A DNA stretch of 49,236 bases. Origin: Meiothermus sp. Pnk-1 (GTDB taxonomy: Bacteria > Deinococcota > Deinococci > Deinococcales > Thermaceae). Of the stretch, positions 28,400 through 37,299 are shown piece by piece. The stretch is taken from NCBI RefSeq assembly GCF_003226535.1, contig NZ_QKOB01000015.1, forward strand, positions 1-49,236. Direction: 5' to 3'. Position numbers and translations under genes: made by a program. The notes beneath the pieces are model-generated. The model searched no databases. It was not told the DNA's origin and saw only the letters and a list, made by a program, of their open reading frames with translations. Every line of letters starts with the position of its first letter. The first letter of the stretch is position 1.

Positions 28400-29113
28400 C
28401 TACCTGTCTCCGATGTGCAGCGCCACGATACCCCCGCTGAAGATGCGGTAGCGGGTCTGGAAGCCAGCCTGCTCCATCTTGGCTTGGAGGGTCCGGGGCT
28501 CGGGGAAGCGCTCCACCGACTCCGGCAGGTAGCGGTAGGCGGAGGGATTTCCCGAGACCAGCCCGCCGATCCAGGGCAGCACCTTCTGAAAGTACAGGCG
28601 ATACAGCTCACCGAAGCCGCCCTTGGGGGGTGGGGGAAACTCGAGGATGCACAGCCGCCCGCCGGGGGCCAGCACCCGGTAGAGTTCGGCCAGGGCGTGA
28701 TCGTAGTCGGCGAAGTTACGAAAACCGAAGGCGATGGTCACGGCGTCGAAGCGGGCGTCGGGGAAGGGAAGGGCCAGCGCGTCGGCCTGCTGGAAGGGGA
28801 CCTCCCGCCCCAGCCTGCGCGCTTTCTGTCGGGCGACCTCGAGCATCGGGAGGGCGAAGTCGGCCCCGATCACCTCGGCCTGGGGGGCCAGGCGTTTGAG
28901 CAGGAGGGCCATATCGCCCGTTCCGGTGGCCAAGTCCAGGATGCGCTGGGGTTTTTTCTCGAGCGCGGCCTGGGCGGCGATAAACCGCCAGCGCCGGTCT
29001 ATCCCCGCGGAGAGGAGCCGGTTCAAAAGGTCATAGCGCGGGGCGATCTGGCTGAACATCCGCTGGACGGCCCGGGCTTTTTCCTCTGGCTTTTCGCTCG
29101 AGTCCTTCACCAC
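28400..29113 (-). CDS. menG: Demethylmenaquinone methyltransferase
   Basis: MenG (UbiE family) performs the last methylation in menaquinone synthesis. The 237-residue protein has RAVQRMFSQIAPRYDLLNRLLSAGIDRRWR at the N-terminus, the SAM motif LDLATGTGDMALLL (about residues 60-73), and the family signatures AFGFRNFADYDHALAELYRVLAPGG and GELYRLYFQKVLPWIGGLVS. GTG at 29113 lies 6 nt after TAAACT (29120-29125), indicating a leaderless message; a second GTG follows at once. Menaquinone is the respiratory quinone of this phylum. Confidence 0.95.
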   Translation of the reverse strand: MVKDSSEKPEEKARAVQRMFSQIAPRYDLLNRLLSAGIDRRWRFIAAQAALEKKPQRILDLATGTGDMALLLKRLAPQAEVIGADFALPMLEVARQKARRLGREVPFQQADALALPFPDARFDAVTIAFGFRNFADYDHALAELYRVLAPGGRLCILEFPPPPKGGFGELYRLYFQKVLPWIGGLVSGNPSAYRYLPESVERFPEPRTLQAKMEQAGFQTRYRIFSGGIVALHIGDR

Positions 29114-29232
29114 CGGGGAAGTTTAGCACAGCAGGAGGCGAAGAGCAGGAGCTACGAGACATTCCAAGAGGCTAAGCGGAGCCCCTGCGAGGGAGGCTAT
29201 AAGCCGGGGCGACGGCGGAGTACAATTTTTGC

Positions 29233-31107
29233 GTGCGAAACTTGGCCCGTTCCTGGCTTTTTCTTGTGAGCTTGGGGTTGCTGGGGCTCATGGCCCTGGC
29301 GCCTTGGATGGTCCCCAAGCGAGAGTTCGGCGGGGTGGGGTACCTGATCACCCCCTTTACCACGGTCAATCCACAAAACCTCGAGCTGCCTGCCTCGCTG
29401 GGGCTGGGGTGGGTAGGGGCGGTCTTCTGGGTCTGGGCGGGATTGATGGGGGCGGCCTCGCTGGCCTTTTTGCAGCCCGACCCCCGCTCGCGCTCGAGGG
29501 CCCTTTACGCTTTAGGGGCTGTGGGGGTGGCCCTCTTTGCGCTCGAGGCGGTGCTGTTTTACCAGGCGGTAAACTCCGCCAACCAGGCCGCTCTGGCCGG
29601 AGGGGCCACGCGGGTGCCTTTGCGCCGCTTCACCCTCTCGCTGGGGGCCTACCTGGGCTGCTTTTATGCGTTGGCCCTGCTCCTGCTGGCCCGCGTGCAA
29701 CTCCCTGGGGGGAAAGCCTTCCTGGTGCGCTACCGCGGGGCAGCGGTGCCGGTGGTCTCGCTGCTGCTTTCGGTGCTGGTAGGGGCGTTGCTGATCCTGG
29801 TCTTGGGCCGAGTGCCGGGGGTGGAGGGCTCGAGCTTGTCCCTCCGGGAATGGGTTGCGCTGAAGCTGGACCTGATCACCTTTTCCTTTCAGCTGCTCTT
29901 TTCTCCGATCTACACCCTTTCCGGTTGGTTCAATAGCCTTCAGCAGACCACCCCGCTGATCTTCGCCGGGCTGGCGGTGGCTTTTGCCTTCCGGGCTGGC
30001 CTTTTCAATATCGGCGGCCCTGGGCAGATCACTTTGGGGGCTATCTTCGTGATGATCGTGGGGGTCTTCCTGCCCGGGCCGGGCTGGGTCGTGCTGCCCC
30101 TCAGCATCCTGGCGGCAGCCCTGGGCGGGGCTTTGTGGGGTGGGCTGGCGGGGTGGCTCAAAGCCCGCTTCGGGGCCAACGAGGTGGTCAACACCATCAT
30201 GCTCAACTACATCGCGGCCTCGGTGCTGCTGTTCTTCTTGGCTTCCAACCAGCAGCGCTTTTTCGGGTATACCCTTTACCTGCCCTTCAAGGCCCAGGGC
30301 TTCGAGGCCAAGAGCCTCGAGCTGCGCCCCGAAGCCCAGATTCCCTTGATGATCAACTTGCTGGCCCCTGGGGGGGAGTTTTCCTGGGCCATCCCCGTGG
30401 CCCTGGTGGCGGGCCTGGCGACATTTTTCTTTTTACGGCGGGCCGATCTGGGCCGCCGCTTGCTGCTCGGCGGAGGGGCAGCCGTCCTGGGGTACGCGCT
30501 GGGCGGCCTGATCCCTGGCCCCACCCTCGCCAGCGATTTGGTCCGTGACCTGGCGGCCTCCAAGCTCAACGGCTCGTTCTTGTTGGCGCTGGGGGTGCTG
30601 ATCCTGGTGCACTACTACCTGCTGCGCACCGTGGGCGGCTACGAGATGCGGGCGGCAGGGTTGGCCCCCAGAGCAGCCGAGTACGCCGGGATCAACCTGG
30701 GCCGCAAGATCGTGCTGGCTATGCTGGTGAGCGGAGCTCTGGCGGGGCTGGCCGCGACCCACTACGTGCAGGGTGGGGTGATGGATGAATACCGGCTCAA
30801 GCAGTCCATTCCCGTAGGGGTCGGCTTCGACGGGATCGCGGTGGCCTTGATGGGGCAGAATACCTCGTTGGGGGTGGCTCTGGCCGGGTTCTTGTTCGGG
30901 GTGCTCCGCACCGGCGGGCTGGACCTGAGCCAGCAACTGGGCATCAGCCGCGAGCTGGTGACGGTGATTATCTCGTTGGTAGTGCTGGCCATCGCCTTGG
31001 GCGGGTTGCTGCCGCGGTACTTCACCGATCCCTTGAAAGCAGCTCAGGTCGAGACCGAGGCCAAGGATGAGGAGGCGGCCCGTACCGCGATGCGGCGTGC
31101 GGGTTGA
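29233..31107 (+). CDS. ABC transporter permease, nucleoside/sugar (BMP-NupP-like) type, enlarged
   Basis: This is an integral membrane subunit of an importer of the nucleoside / basic-membrane-protein class (BPD_transp_2). The core signature TTPLIFAGLAVAFAFRAGLFNIGGPGQ sits near residue 240, about 170 residues later than in typical NupP/YufP. The extra N-terminal region adds about four hydrophobic segments. A second insertion near residues 380-460 also appears, giving 624 residues against about 350 usual. GTG at 29233 follows TACAAT by 6 nt (leaderless). The partner permease starts 13 nt downstream; no ATPase or binding-protein gene is in the window. Confidence 0.85.
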   Translation: MRNLARSWLFLVSLGLLGLMALAPWMVPKREFGGVGYLITPFTTVNPQNLELPASLGLGWVGAVFWVWAGLMGAASLAFLQPDPRSRSRALYALGAVGVALFALEAVLFYQAVNSANQAALAGGATRVPLRRFTLSLGAYLGCFYALALLLLARVQLPGGKAFLVRYRGAAVPVVSLLLSVLVGALLILVLGRVPGVEGSSLSLREWVALKLDLITFSFQLLFSPIYTLSGWFNSLQQTTPLIFAGLAVAFAFRAGLFNIGGPGQITLGAIFVMIVGVFLPGPGWVVLPLSILAAALGGALWGGLAGWLKARFGANEVVNTIMLNYIAASVLLFFLASNQQRFFGYTLYLPFKAQGFEAKSLELRPEAQIPLMINLLAPGGEFSWAIPVALVAGLATFFFLRRADLGRRLLLGGGAAVLGYALGGLIPGPTLASDLVRDLAASKLNGSFLLALGVLILVHYYLLRTVGGYEMRAAGLAPRAAEYAGINLGRKIVLAMLVSGALAGLAATHYVQGGVMDEYRLKQSIPVGVGFDGIAVALMGQNTSLGVALAGFLFGVLRTGGLDLSQQLGISRELVTVIISLVVLAIALGGLLPRYFTDPLKAAQVETEAKDEEAARTAMRRAG

Positions 31108-31120
31108 GGGGAGGCGCCAA

Positions 31121-32050
31121 ATGAACGAAATCTTTACCCTGGCTTTGCTGTTTTCCACCCTGCGTCAGACCACGCCGATCCTGCTCACCGCGCTGGGCGG
31201 GCTGTTCTCCGAGCGGAGCGGGGTGGTCAACATCGGCCTCGAGGGCATCATGCTCTTCGGGGCCCTGGCTGCGGCGGTGGTCACCCAACGGCTCGAGGTT
31301 CCCTTTTTGGCCTCCGATCCCAACGCCCAGATCTGGTGGATTCCCTGGGTCGGGCTCTTGGCCGGGGCGGCGGTGGGGGGCTTGGTGGCGTGGGTGCACG
31401 CCCTCGCCTCGATCAAGTACAAGGCCGACCAGATCATCAGCGGCACCGCCATCAACCTGCTGGCCTTGGGGGCGCCCAGTTTGGTGCTCGAGTACTACTA
31501 CGACAACTCCACCAGCTCGCAGGAGGTGGTCAACCGCCTCCCGCTGATCTCGGTAGGTCCAGAAAACCTCTCTCCTCTGGTCTTTCTCGCGTTTTTGCTG
31601 GTTCCGGTGATCTGGTGGGTGCTGTTCAAGACCCCCTGGGGGCTGCGGTTACGGGCGGTGGGCGAACACCCCGAGGCCGCCGAGACCATGGGGGTGAACG
31701 TGATCCGCACCCGCTACGTCGCGGTGGTCATCTCCGGCCTTCTGGCGGGTATCGCGGGGGCTTATCTATCGATTGGCTTTCTCAACCAGTTCGTCAAGGG
31801 GATGAGCGCTGGGCTAGGGTTTATCGCCCTGGCTGCCCTGATCGTGGGCAAGTGGCACCCCATCGGCGTGCTGGGTTCCACCTTGCTCTTCGGTTTTGCC
31901 TCGGCCCTCTCGATCCAGCTCACCGGGCGCAACATCCTGCCGGTGCCGGTGGTGCAGGCCATCCCATTCATCCTCACCATGCTGGTGCTGGTAGGGTTCA
32001 TCGGGCGGAGCCGGCCTCCGGCGGCGGTGGGGAAGCCCTACGACAAGTAA
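31121..32050 (+). CDS. ABC transporter permease, nucleoside/sugar (NupQ-like) type
   Basis: The second permease of the same importer has 309 residues and about nine membrane segments. The family signature is LRQTTPILLTALGGLFSERSGVVNIGLEGIMLFGALAA at the N-terminus, followed by DQIISGTAINLLALG and LRLRAVGEHPEAAETMGVNV. Length is normal. The ATG at 31121 has GGGGAGG 6 nt upstream; an upstream in-frame start is within the preceding gene. Substrate is likely a nucleoside or purine, by family only. Confidence 0.88.
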   Translation: MNEIFTLALLFSTLRQTTPILLTALGGLFSERSGVVNIGLEGIMLFGALAAAVVTQRLEVPFLASDPNAQIWWIPWVGLLAGAAVGGLVAWVHALASIKYKADQIISGTAINLLALGAPSLVLEYYYDNSTSSQEVVNRLPLISVGPENLSPLVFLAFLLVPVIWWVLFKTPWGLRLRAVGEHPEAAETMGVNVIRTRYVAVVISGLLAGIAGAYLSIGFLNQFVKGMSAGLGFIALAALIVGKWHPIGVLGSTLLFGFASALSIQLTGRNILPVPVVQAIPFILTMLVLVGFIGRSRPPAAVGKPYDK

Positions 32051-32093
32051 CTGATTTTTGGGGCATTGTGCGGCCCTAACGTCGTACGCAAAG

Positions 32094-32151
32094 CGCCAAG
32101 CGCGGTGGGTTTCCTGCGCTGCTGGGCGTCGGACATCGAATGGGCTTGGCG
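32094..32151. repeat. Inverted repeat in the gap after the permease genes
   Basis: CGCCAAGC (32094-32101) and GCTTGGCG (32144-32151) bracket about 40 bp. A GTCGTACGC core (about 32081-32089), shared with the pheS-pheT element, lies just before. It may be a degenerate copy of the same intergenic repeat, or a terminator. Confidence 0.35.
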
Positions 32152-32159
32152 TAGATTGC

Positions 32160-32786
32160 CTAGCCATCGCCGCGCGACCATACCCCGGGCTGGAGCCGGG
32201 GGCGGCTGACCTCGAGGTAGGCCACCACCTGCCCGAGCGTCGAGAGCCCCACGAAGAGCACCAGGATCACCAGGCCCAGGAGGTCAGGGGCGGGGCCGGT
32301 AGGAAAATAGCCGCCCAGGATGGCCAAAAGCACCAAGGCTACATGCCCCCAAGGCCCGTGGTCGCGCACCAGATGCCAGCTCTCGCGCAGCGCCTCCCAC
32401 CAGCGCCGCTTTGTATCGGCCATGAGGGTGAAGGTATAAAACCAAAACAGCGCCACCACCCCCTGGTAGAAGAACGCCGCAATCTGGCCGGAGATATCGT
32501 CACGAATGGGCAGCGCCAGGGTAGGGGCCACGAACAAGCCCAAAAACAGCACTCCGGCCACCCAGGTGTTCCAGCGGAACTCGCTCCACTGGGCCTGGGG
32601 TTCCCATACCCCGTCGCGAGCCAGCCGCAGTAACACCTTGGCCAGCCCGACTTGCAGGGGGCCGAAGAGCAGCCCCAGGCTGAGGAGGCTCAGGAGCAAG
32701 GCGAGCGCGCTGCACCCCAGGATGCCCAGCGGCTGCCGCCGCAGCACGACGAGCATTCTCAGAAGGACTCGGGGGGCGCTCAGCAT
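32160..32786 (-). CDS. Integral membrane protein of unknown function
   Basis: This protein of about 208 residues has five to six hydrophobic segments, for example ILGCSALALLLSLLSLGLLFG, WVAGVLFLGLFVAPTLALPI, FFYQGVVALFWFYTFTLMA and LVILVLFVGLSTLGQVVAYLE. Loops carry many Arg and Trp residues. No family was recognised with confidence. The ATG at 32786 gives a sensible N-terminus; a start at 32867 would add 27 unlikely residues overlapping the divergent P450 promoter. It is divergent from the P450 gene with 46 bp between starts. Confidence 0.72.
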   Translation of the reverse strand: MLSAPRVLLRMLVVLRRQPLGILGCSALALLLSLLSLGLLFGPLQVGLAKVLLRLARDGVWEPQAQWSEFRWNTWVAGVLFLGLFVAPTLALPIRDDISGQIAAFFYQGVVALFWFYTFTLMADTKRRWWEALRESWHLVRDHGPWGHVALVLLAILGGYFPTGPAPDLLGLVILVLFVGLSTLGQVVAYLEVSRPRLQPGVWSRGDG

Positions 32787-32832
32787 CGGTGCTCTCAGGG
32801 TAACACGCCCTGCGCGATAAACTACGGATAAG

Positions 32833-34065
32833 ATGAACCCCTTGCCTGAGATCCACCTGAACCTCAACGACCCGGACTTCGTCTACGACCCCTACCCCCG
32901 GCTGGCCGAGCTGCGCGAGGCCACTCCGGCTTTCTACGATCCGGTGTGGAACAAAGTGTTCTTCACCCGCTACGAGGATATCGCCGGGTTGTTGCGCGAC
33001 AAGCGCCTGGGCCGCTCGATCCTGCACGTGCTCTCGCGGGATGAGCTGGGCTGGCCCCCACCCAACCCGCTCACCCGTGACTTCGACCATTTCCAGGAGA
33101 ACCACATCCTCGATAACGAGCCCCCCAAGCACACCCGGCTCAAGGGGCTATTTTTGAAAGCCTTCACCCCGGCCCGGGTGGAGGGGTTGCGCGGCAAGAT
33201 TCAGAGCATGGTGAACGCTTTGCTCGACCGGGCCGAAGACCAAGGCCGCATGGACTTGCTCCACGACTACGCCGAGCCCCTGCCGGTGGCGGTGATCGCC
33301 GAACTGCTGGGGGTACCCGAGGAGGACCGGCACCTGCTGCGCCCCTGGTCGGCCAAGATCGTCAAGCTTTACGAGCTCGGCTACACCGACGAGCAGGCTC
33401 GAGAAGCCAACCAGGCGGTGGTGGAGTTTTCCCGCTACATTCGAGCGCTGGCCGAGGATCGCCGCAAGCACCCCCAAGACGACCTCATCTCCGCCCTGGT
33501 GCAGGCCGAGGAGGCGGGGGACAAGCTCAGCGAGGACGAGCTGGTGGCCAACTGTATCTTGCTCCTCAACGCTGGGCACGAGGCTACCGTCAACGGCACC
33601 ACCGCGGGCATGCTGGCCCTGCACCGCAACCCCGAGCAGAAAAGGCTGGCGGTGGAAGCTGCCAAAGCTGGCCATGGGGAATTTTTCAAAAGGGCGGTGG
33701 AAGAGCTGCTCCGCTACGATACCCCCCTGCCGATGTTCGAGCGCTGGGTGTTGCAGGACCTCGAGTGGAGGGGTATACCCCTCCGGCGGGGCCAGGAGGT
33801 AGCCCTGCTGTATGCCTCTGGCAACCGCGACCCACGCAAATTTTCCCACCCCGATACCCTCGACCTGACCCGCCCCGACAACCCGCACCTCACCTTCGGG
33901 CTGGGCATCCACTACTGCATCGGGGCGCCGCTAGCCCGGCTCGAGCTGCAAACTTCCTTCCAGACTTTGCTCAAACGCCTGCCGCACCTCGCGGTCGTGG
34001 AGCCGGTGGAGTACACTGGAGGTTTCGTGATCCGCGGGCACAAGGCCATGCCGGTCGAGTTTTAG
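32833..34065 (+). CDS. Cytochrome P450
   Basis: This is a soluble bacterial-type heme monooxygenase of 410 residues. The I-helix LLNAGHEATVNG (about residues 245-256) has the acid-threonine oxygen-activation pair, the ExxR motif is EELLR (about 290-294), and the heme loop is FGLGIHYCIGAPLARLE with the Cys ligand near residue 361. Substrate is unknown; carotenoids or fatty acids are guesses from other thermophilic P450s. A TAAACT box lies 9 nt before the ATG. A methyltransferase gene follows after 23 nt. No ferredoxin or reductase gene is nearby. Confidence 0.95.
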   Translation: MNPLPEIHLNLNDPDFVYDPYPRLAELREATPAFYDPVWNKVFFTRYEDIAGLLRDKRLGRSILHVLSRDELGWPPPNPLTRDFDHFQENHILDNEPPKHTRLKGLFLKAFTPARVEGLRGKIQSMVNALLDRAEDQGRMDLLHDYAEPLPVAVIAELLGVPEEDRHLLRPWSAKIVKLYELGYTDEQAREANQAVVEFSRYIRALAEDRRKHPQDDLISALVQAEEAGDKLSEDELVANCILLLNAGHEATVNGTTAGMLALHRNPEQKRLAVEAAKAGHGEFFKRAVEELLRYDTPLPMFERWVLQDLEWRGIPLRRGQEVALLYASGNRDPRKFSHPDTLDLTRPDNPHLTFGLGIHYCIGAPLARLELQTSFQTLLKRLPHLAVVEPVEYTGGFVIRGHKAMPVEF

Positions 34066-34088
34066 CGCTACCCCAAAGGGAGCTTTGG

Positions 34089-34850
34089 ATGGCATGGAAT
34101 CCCGATCAATACGAGAAATTCAAAGCCGAGCGCACCGCCCCTTTCGAGGATTTATTAAAGCTCGTGAAAGTCAAGCCCGGCTTACGGGTTATAGATCTAG
34201 GCTGCGGAACCGGTGAACTCACCCGCAGGCTGGCGGACGCCCTGCCGGATAGCGAGGTGACGGGTTTGGATAACTCCGCTTCCATGCTCGCCAGGAGCGG
34301 AGCGTATACCCGTCCGGGTTTGCGCTTTGAGCGGGGGGATATCGCGGAGTTGGAGGGCACCTACGACCTCATCTTCTCCAACGCGGCCTTGCAATGGCTC
34401 CCCGATCACCCGAGGCTTTTCCCCAAGCTCTGGCGGCACCTGAATCCGGGCGGGCAGTTGGTGGTACAGATGCCCGCCAACCACGACCACCCCTCGCACC
34501 GGCTGGCCCGCGAACTGGCCGAATCCGCCGAGTTCGCGGCCTATTTCCCCGAGGGTGGACGGCAGAGCCCGGTACTGCCCCCCGAAGACTACGCCCGGAT
34601 GCTCTTCGGGTTAGGCGGGGAAAACCTCACGGTGTTGCTCAAGGTCTATCCGCACGTCCTGGCCGACGCTGAGGCTATGGTGGAGTGGGTCAAGGGAACT
34701 TTGCTTACCGCCTACCTCGAGCCCCTCCCTCCCTCTGCGCAGGAAAGGTTCTTGGAGGGCTACCGCGCTCGCCTGCGCGAACTCTTCCCGCGAAAACCGG
34801 TCTTCTACGGCTTCAAACGCATTCTTTTTTCGGCGTCCAAACCCGGCTAG
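34089..34850 (+). CDS. SAM-dependent methyltransferase, trans-aconitate type
   Basis: The 253-residue class I methyltransferase begins MAWNPDQYEKFKAERTAPFEDLL. It has motif I VIDLGCGTGELTRRLADALP, GLDNSASML, and IFSNAALQWLPDH, the pattern of trans-aconitate 2-methyltransferase (Tam), which neutralises spontaneously formed trans-aconitate. Another small acid may be the real substrate. AAAGGGAG lies 6 nt before the ATG. It is probably cotranscribed with the P450, and its 3' end overlaps that of the convergent NUDIX gene by 4 nt. Confidence 0.85.
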   Translation: MAWNPDQYEKFKAERTAPFEDLLKLVKVKPGLRVIDLGCGTGELTRRLADALPDSEVTGLDNSASMLARSGAYTRPGLRFERGDIAELEGTYDLIFSNAALQWLPDHPRLFPKLWRHLNPGGQLVVQMPANHDHPSHRLARELAESAEFAAYFPEGGRQSPVLPPEDYARMLFGLGGENLTVLLKVYPHVLADAEAMVEWVKGTLLTAYLEPLPPSAQERFLEGYRARLRELFPRKPVFYGFKRILFSASKPG

Positions 34851-35308
34851 CGCCGGTCATTGACGATATGGGTCGGAGCGAGGGGCAAGCGGCGCAATCC
34901 TTGGATTAGAAAAGGCGGGCGGATGTCCATACCAGGGGTCTCCTGGAGGGCAAACCAGCGGAAGGTCAGCCGCCGGTGGCCCTCGAAGCCGTAAAATTCG
35001 AGGCTCGAGGGCTCGAGAGACACCGTCACCGCAAAATACAGCTCGAGGCCATGGTACTCGCGCTCCCTCTCCCGGAAGAAGTTTTCTACTACCCAGATCA
35101 AACGCCCCACCCTGACCTCGATGCCCAGCTCTTCCCGCATCTCCCGGACCAAGGCCTGCTCGGCGGGTTCGCCCGCCTCGACCCGGCCACCGGGTAGGGT
35201 CCAGAAGGGTTCTCCCGGGCCGTGGTGGAGCAAGATTTGCCCGTGCTTTATGACTACGGCGGCGACCCGGTGGATGAACCGGACGTTGCCGATATCGAAG
35301 GTGACCAT
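34847..35308 (-). CDS. NUDIX hydrolase
   Basis: This is a small pyrophosphohydrolase (153 residues). The NUDIX box is complete: GGRVEAGEPAEQALVREMREELGI (about residues 39-62), with the REMREELG metal-binding helix. Substrate is not predictable; family members cleave ADP-ribose, NADH, nucleoside triphosphates or mRNA caps. The start codon overlaps the stop of the upstream unknown gene by one base (TGATG). It is last in the operon that begins with the phosphoesterase at 38036. Confidence 0.93.
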   Translation of the reverse strand: MVTFDIGNVRFIHRVAAVVIKHGQILLHHGPGEPFWTLPGGRVEAGEPAEQALVREMREELGIEVRVGRLIWVVENFFREREREYHGLELYFAVTVSLEPSSLEFYGFEGHRRLTFRWFALQETPGMDIRPPFLIQGLRRLPLAPTHIVNDRR

Positions 35309-35622
35309 CAGGCCTCCCGAACCCGGGTATCCAGGCTCCGCCCGCCCAGGAACCCACCCCGCCAGGCCACCTCGAGCCCGCTCCCGTCCGCGAAGCTGAC
35401 CTTGAGGGTGCGTCGGTCGAACTCGAAGTTGAGGATGGTGGGCTCGAGGCGTTTAGCCTGCCCGCCCGAGGCCTGTACAAAGCTGCTGAAGCCGTCTTTA
35501 CGAAAGTGCAAAATCGATCCGTCCTGCAACACCAAGTGGGCCTCGGTGGCCTGCTTGTTGAGGCGGTAATCCTTGAGCTGGTTCGATACCGCCCAGGCCT
35601 GGTTAGGGTCTCGCGCGCCCAT
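35308..35622 (-). CDS. Small protein of unknown function
   Basis: I do not recognise this 104-residue protein. It is soluble, with no signal or membrane segment, and has basic and strand-forming stretches such as EAHLVLQDGSILHFRKDGF, ILNFEFDRRTLKVSFADGSGLEVAW. The start lies 10 nt after ricT and its stop overlaps the NUDIX start, which strongly supports it being a real gene of this operon. Confidence 0.78.
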   Translation of the reverse strand: MGARDPNQAWAVSNQLKDYRLNKQATEAHLVLQDGSILHFRKDGFSSFVQASGGQAKRLEPTILNFEFDRRTLKVSFADGSGLEVAWRGGFLGGRSLDTRVREA

Positions 35623-35632
35623 GGGTGAAAGC

Positions 35633-36409
35633 TTACCGCCGTAGCTCGCTTTTGTGCACCGTAACCCAGCTTCCCTCTTCGGTGAGGAGGTCTACAGTGC
35701 CGGCCAGCGGGTTGAGCTTGGCGACCTTGCCGCAAACGTCGTGGATGGTGCAGACCTTGGCGTTTTTACGCGGCAGATCCTTAAGGAGTTCCTGGTAGTG
35801 CGGGTGCTCGTACTGCAAACAGCACAGCAACCTGCCGCAAGGTCCGGAGATCTTCTCGGGGGAAAGCGGAAGCTGCTGGTCGCGGGCCATCTTGATCGAG
35901 ACCTGGGCGAAATCCTGCAGGTGGGTAGAGCAACACGACTCCATGCCGCAAGCTCCCAGGGTTCCCAAGTAGGCGGTCTGATCACGCGGCCCCAGGGCCA
36001 CGAACTCCACCCGGGCCCCCGCGGTGCGGGCGATCTCGCCCACCCAGCGCCGCAGGTCAATGCGCTCTTCCGCCGAGTAGTGCACCGCCAGGTGCGATCC
36101 GTCCAGGGTGTAGTCGCAGCCCAGCACCTTGGCCTGTACCTTTTCCTTGCGCAGCCGGGCTTTAATCCACCACTTGATCTCTTCCGCCTTCTCACGAAGC
36201 CGAGCGGCTTTGTCGAGATCCTCCGAATTGGCGGGGCGCACGATGCGCCCCTTGGGCTGGCCCGGGTGGGGGGTGGTGCGTACCTTGCCCAACTCGAGCC
36301 CTCGGCTGCTCTGCACCACCACCCAGGACTCGGGCGGGGGTGGCGCACCGTCGAAGGTGTAGTCGTAAAGTTTGGGGCTGTGAGAAAAACGCACCCCGAC
36401 ACAGTTCAT
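35633..36409 (-). CDS. ricT: PSP1-domain protein RicT (YaaT)
   Basis: RicT proteins in Bacillus form, with RicA and RicF, an iron-sulfur complex that stimulates RNA maturation by RNase Y and affects phosphorelay signalling. This 258-residue protein has the N-terminal VGVRFSHSPKLYDYTFDG, the PSP1 domain, and the conserved Cys cluster GACGMESCCSTHL (about residues 150-162) and GPCGRLLCCLQYEH (about 187-200). The ATG at 36409 overlaps the holB stop (ATGA). The holB-ricT pairing is the same as in Firmicutes. No RicA or RicF gene is seen here. Confidence 0.93.
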   Translation of the reverse strand: MNCVGVRFSHSPKLYDYTFDGAPPPPESWVVVQSSRGLELGKVRTTPHPGQPKGRIVRPANSEDLDKAARLREKAEEIKWWIKARLRKEKVQAKVLGCDYTLDGSHLAVHYSAEERIDLRRWVGEIARTAGARVEFVALGPRDQTAYLGTLGACGMESCCSTHLQDFAQVSIKMARDQQLPLSPEKISGPCGRLLCCLQYEHPHYQELLKDLPRKNAKVCTIHDVCGKVAKLNPLAGTVDLLTEEGSWVTVHKSELRR

Positions 36410-37299
36410 TTCGTTGCCTCCTGGTTGGCTTGAGCCCCGGCGCTTTGCCAATTCGCCAACCGCCACAGCCGCAGGGCCAGCCAAGTGTGGGTGAGCTCTT
36501 CGCCGGCGTAGGCGCTGAGGGCTTCTTGGGCTTGGGCCAAGGCCTCGAGCGCTTCCCGGCGGCGGGGGGATTCAGGGGGGAAGATCTCCCCCAGGCGGCG
36601 AGCCAAGTAGTCCAGGCCGTTATCTAGCTCCCCCAAGGCCTTGAAGGCCTGTTGAGTCTGGGCTGGGCCGGAGCGGGCACCGCGTAGGCTCTCCATTACC
36701 CCCTCGGCCCGCGCGAGCAACTTTTGGAACTCCAGCGGGTGCTCGAGGGCCCAGCGTACCCGGCCCACCGCCCCTTCAGCATAGGCCAGAACCTCGGGGT
36801 CGGTAGAGAGCTGGCGCAGGATTGAGAGGGGAAGGGGGCCAAAAGCGATCTCGAGGCTGCGGCTGGTCAGAGTAGGCAGCACCAGCTCCCGGCTGGGGGC
36901 GATCAGGACGATCCGGGCGTAGGCCGGGGGCTCTTCCAGGATCTTCAGCAGGGCATTCCCGGCGGGTTCGTTGAGGAGATGGGCCCCGTCGATCACCGCC
37001 ACCTTGGCCCGGTGGCGGGGGTAGGTGGAGAGCCAGTCCAGCAGGTTCTCCCCTCCTTCTTCGCGGGGGGCGATCTGCTCGAGCAGAATCTGCGGCTTGC
37101 GCGCCTTTTTGCCCCCTTTGGTCTCGCCCTCGGGGGCGATCTCCAGATAATCGCTGGCGTAGTGCTCCCCGTTGAGCTGCCAGGCATACCAGCGGGCTAC
37201 CGCTCGCCGGCCCACCCCTTCTGGGCCGGTAAAGAGAAAGCTCTGGGCCCTAAGGGCGGGGAGAAGCTCGAGGATGCGTTCGTGGCCGAGGATGTTCAT
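36406..37299 (-). CDS. holB: DNA polymerase III delta' subunit
   Basis: HolB is a non-ATPase part of the clamp loader. The 297-residue protein starts MNILGHERILELL and has a degenerate Walker A, GPEGVGRRAVARW, with Arg in place of the Lys, as usual for delta'. VAVIDGAHLLNEPAGNALLKILEEPPAYARIVLIA (about residues 100-134) is the typical P-loop/sensor region, with TSRSLEIAF after it. No zinc-finger cysteines are visible. It overlaps the phosphoesterase gene by 4 nt and ricT by 4 nt, consistent with translational coupling. Confidence 0.92.
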   Translation of the reverse strand: MNILGHERILELLPALRAQSFLFTGPEGVGRRAVARWYAWQLNGEHYASDYLEIAPEGETKGGKKARKPQILLEQIAPREEGGENLLDWLSTYPRHRAKVAVIDGAHLLNEPAGNALLKILEEPPAYARIVLIAPSRELVLPTLTSRSLEIAFGPLPLSILRQLSTDPEVLAYAEGAVGRVRWALEHPLEFQKLLARAEGVMESLRGARSGPAQTQQAFKALGELDNGLDYLARRLGEIFPPESPRRREALEALAQAQEALSAYAGEELTHTWLALRLWRLANWQSAGAQANQEATK

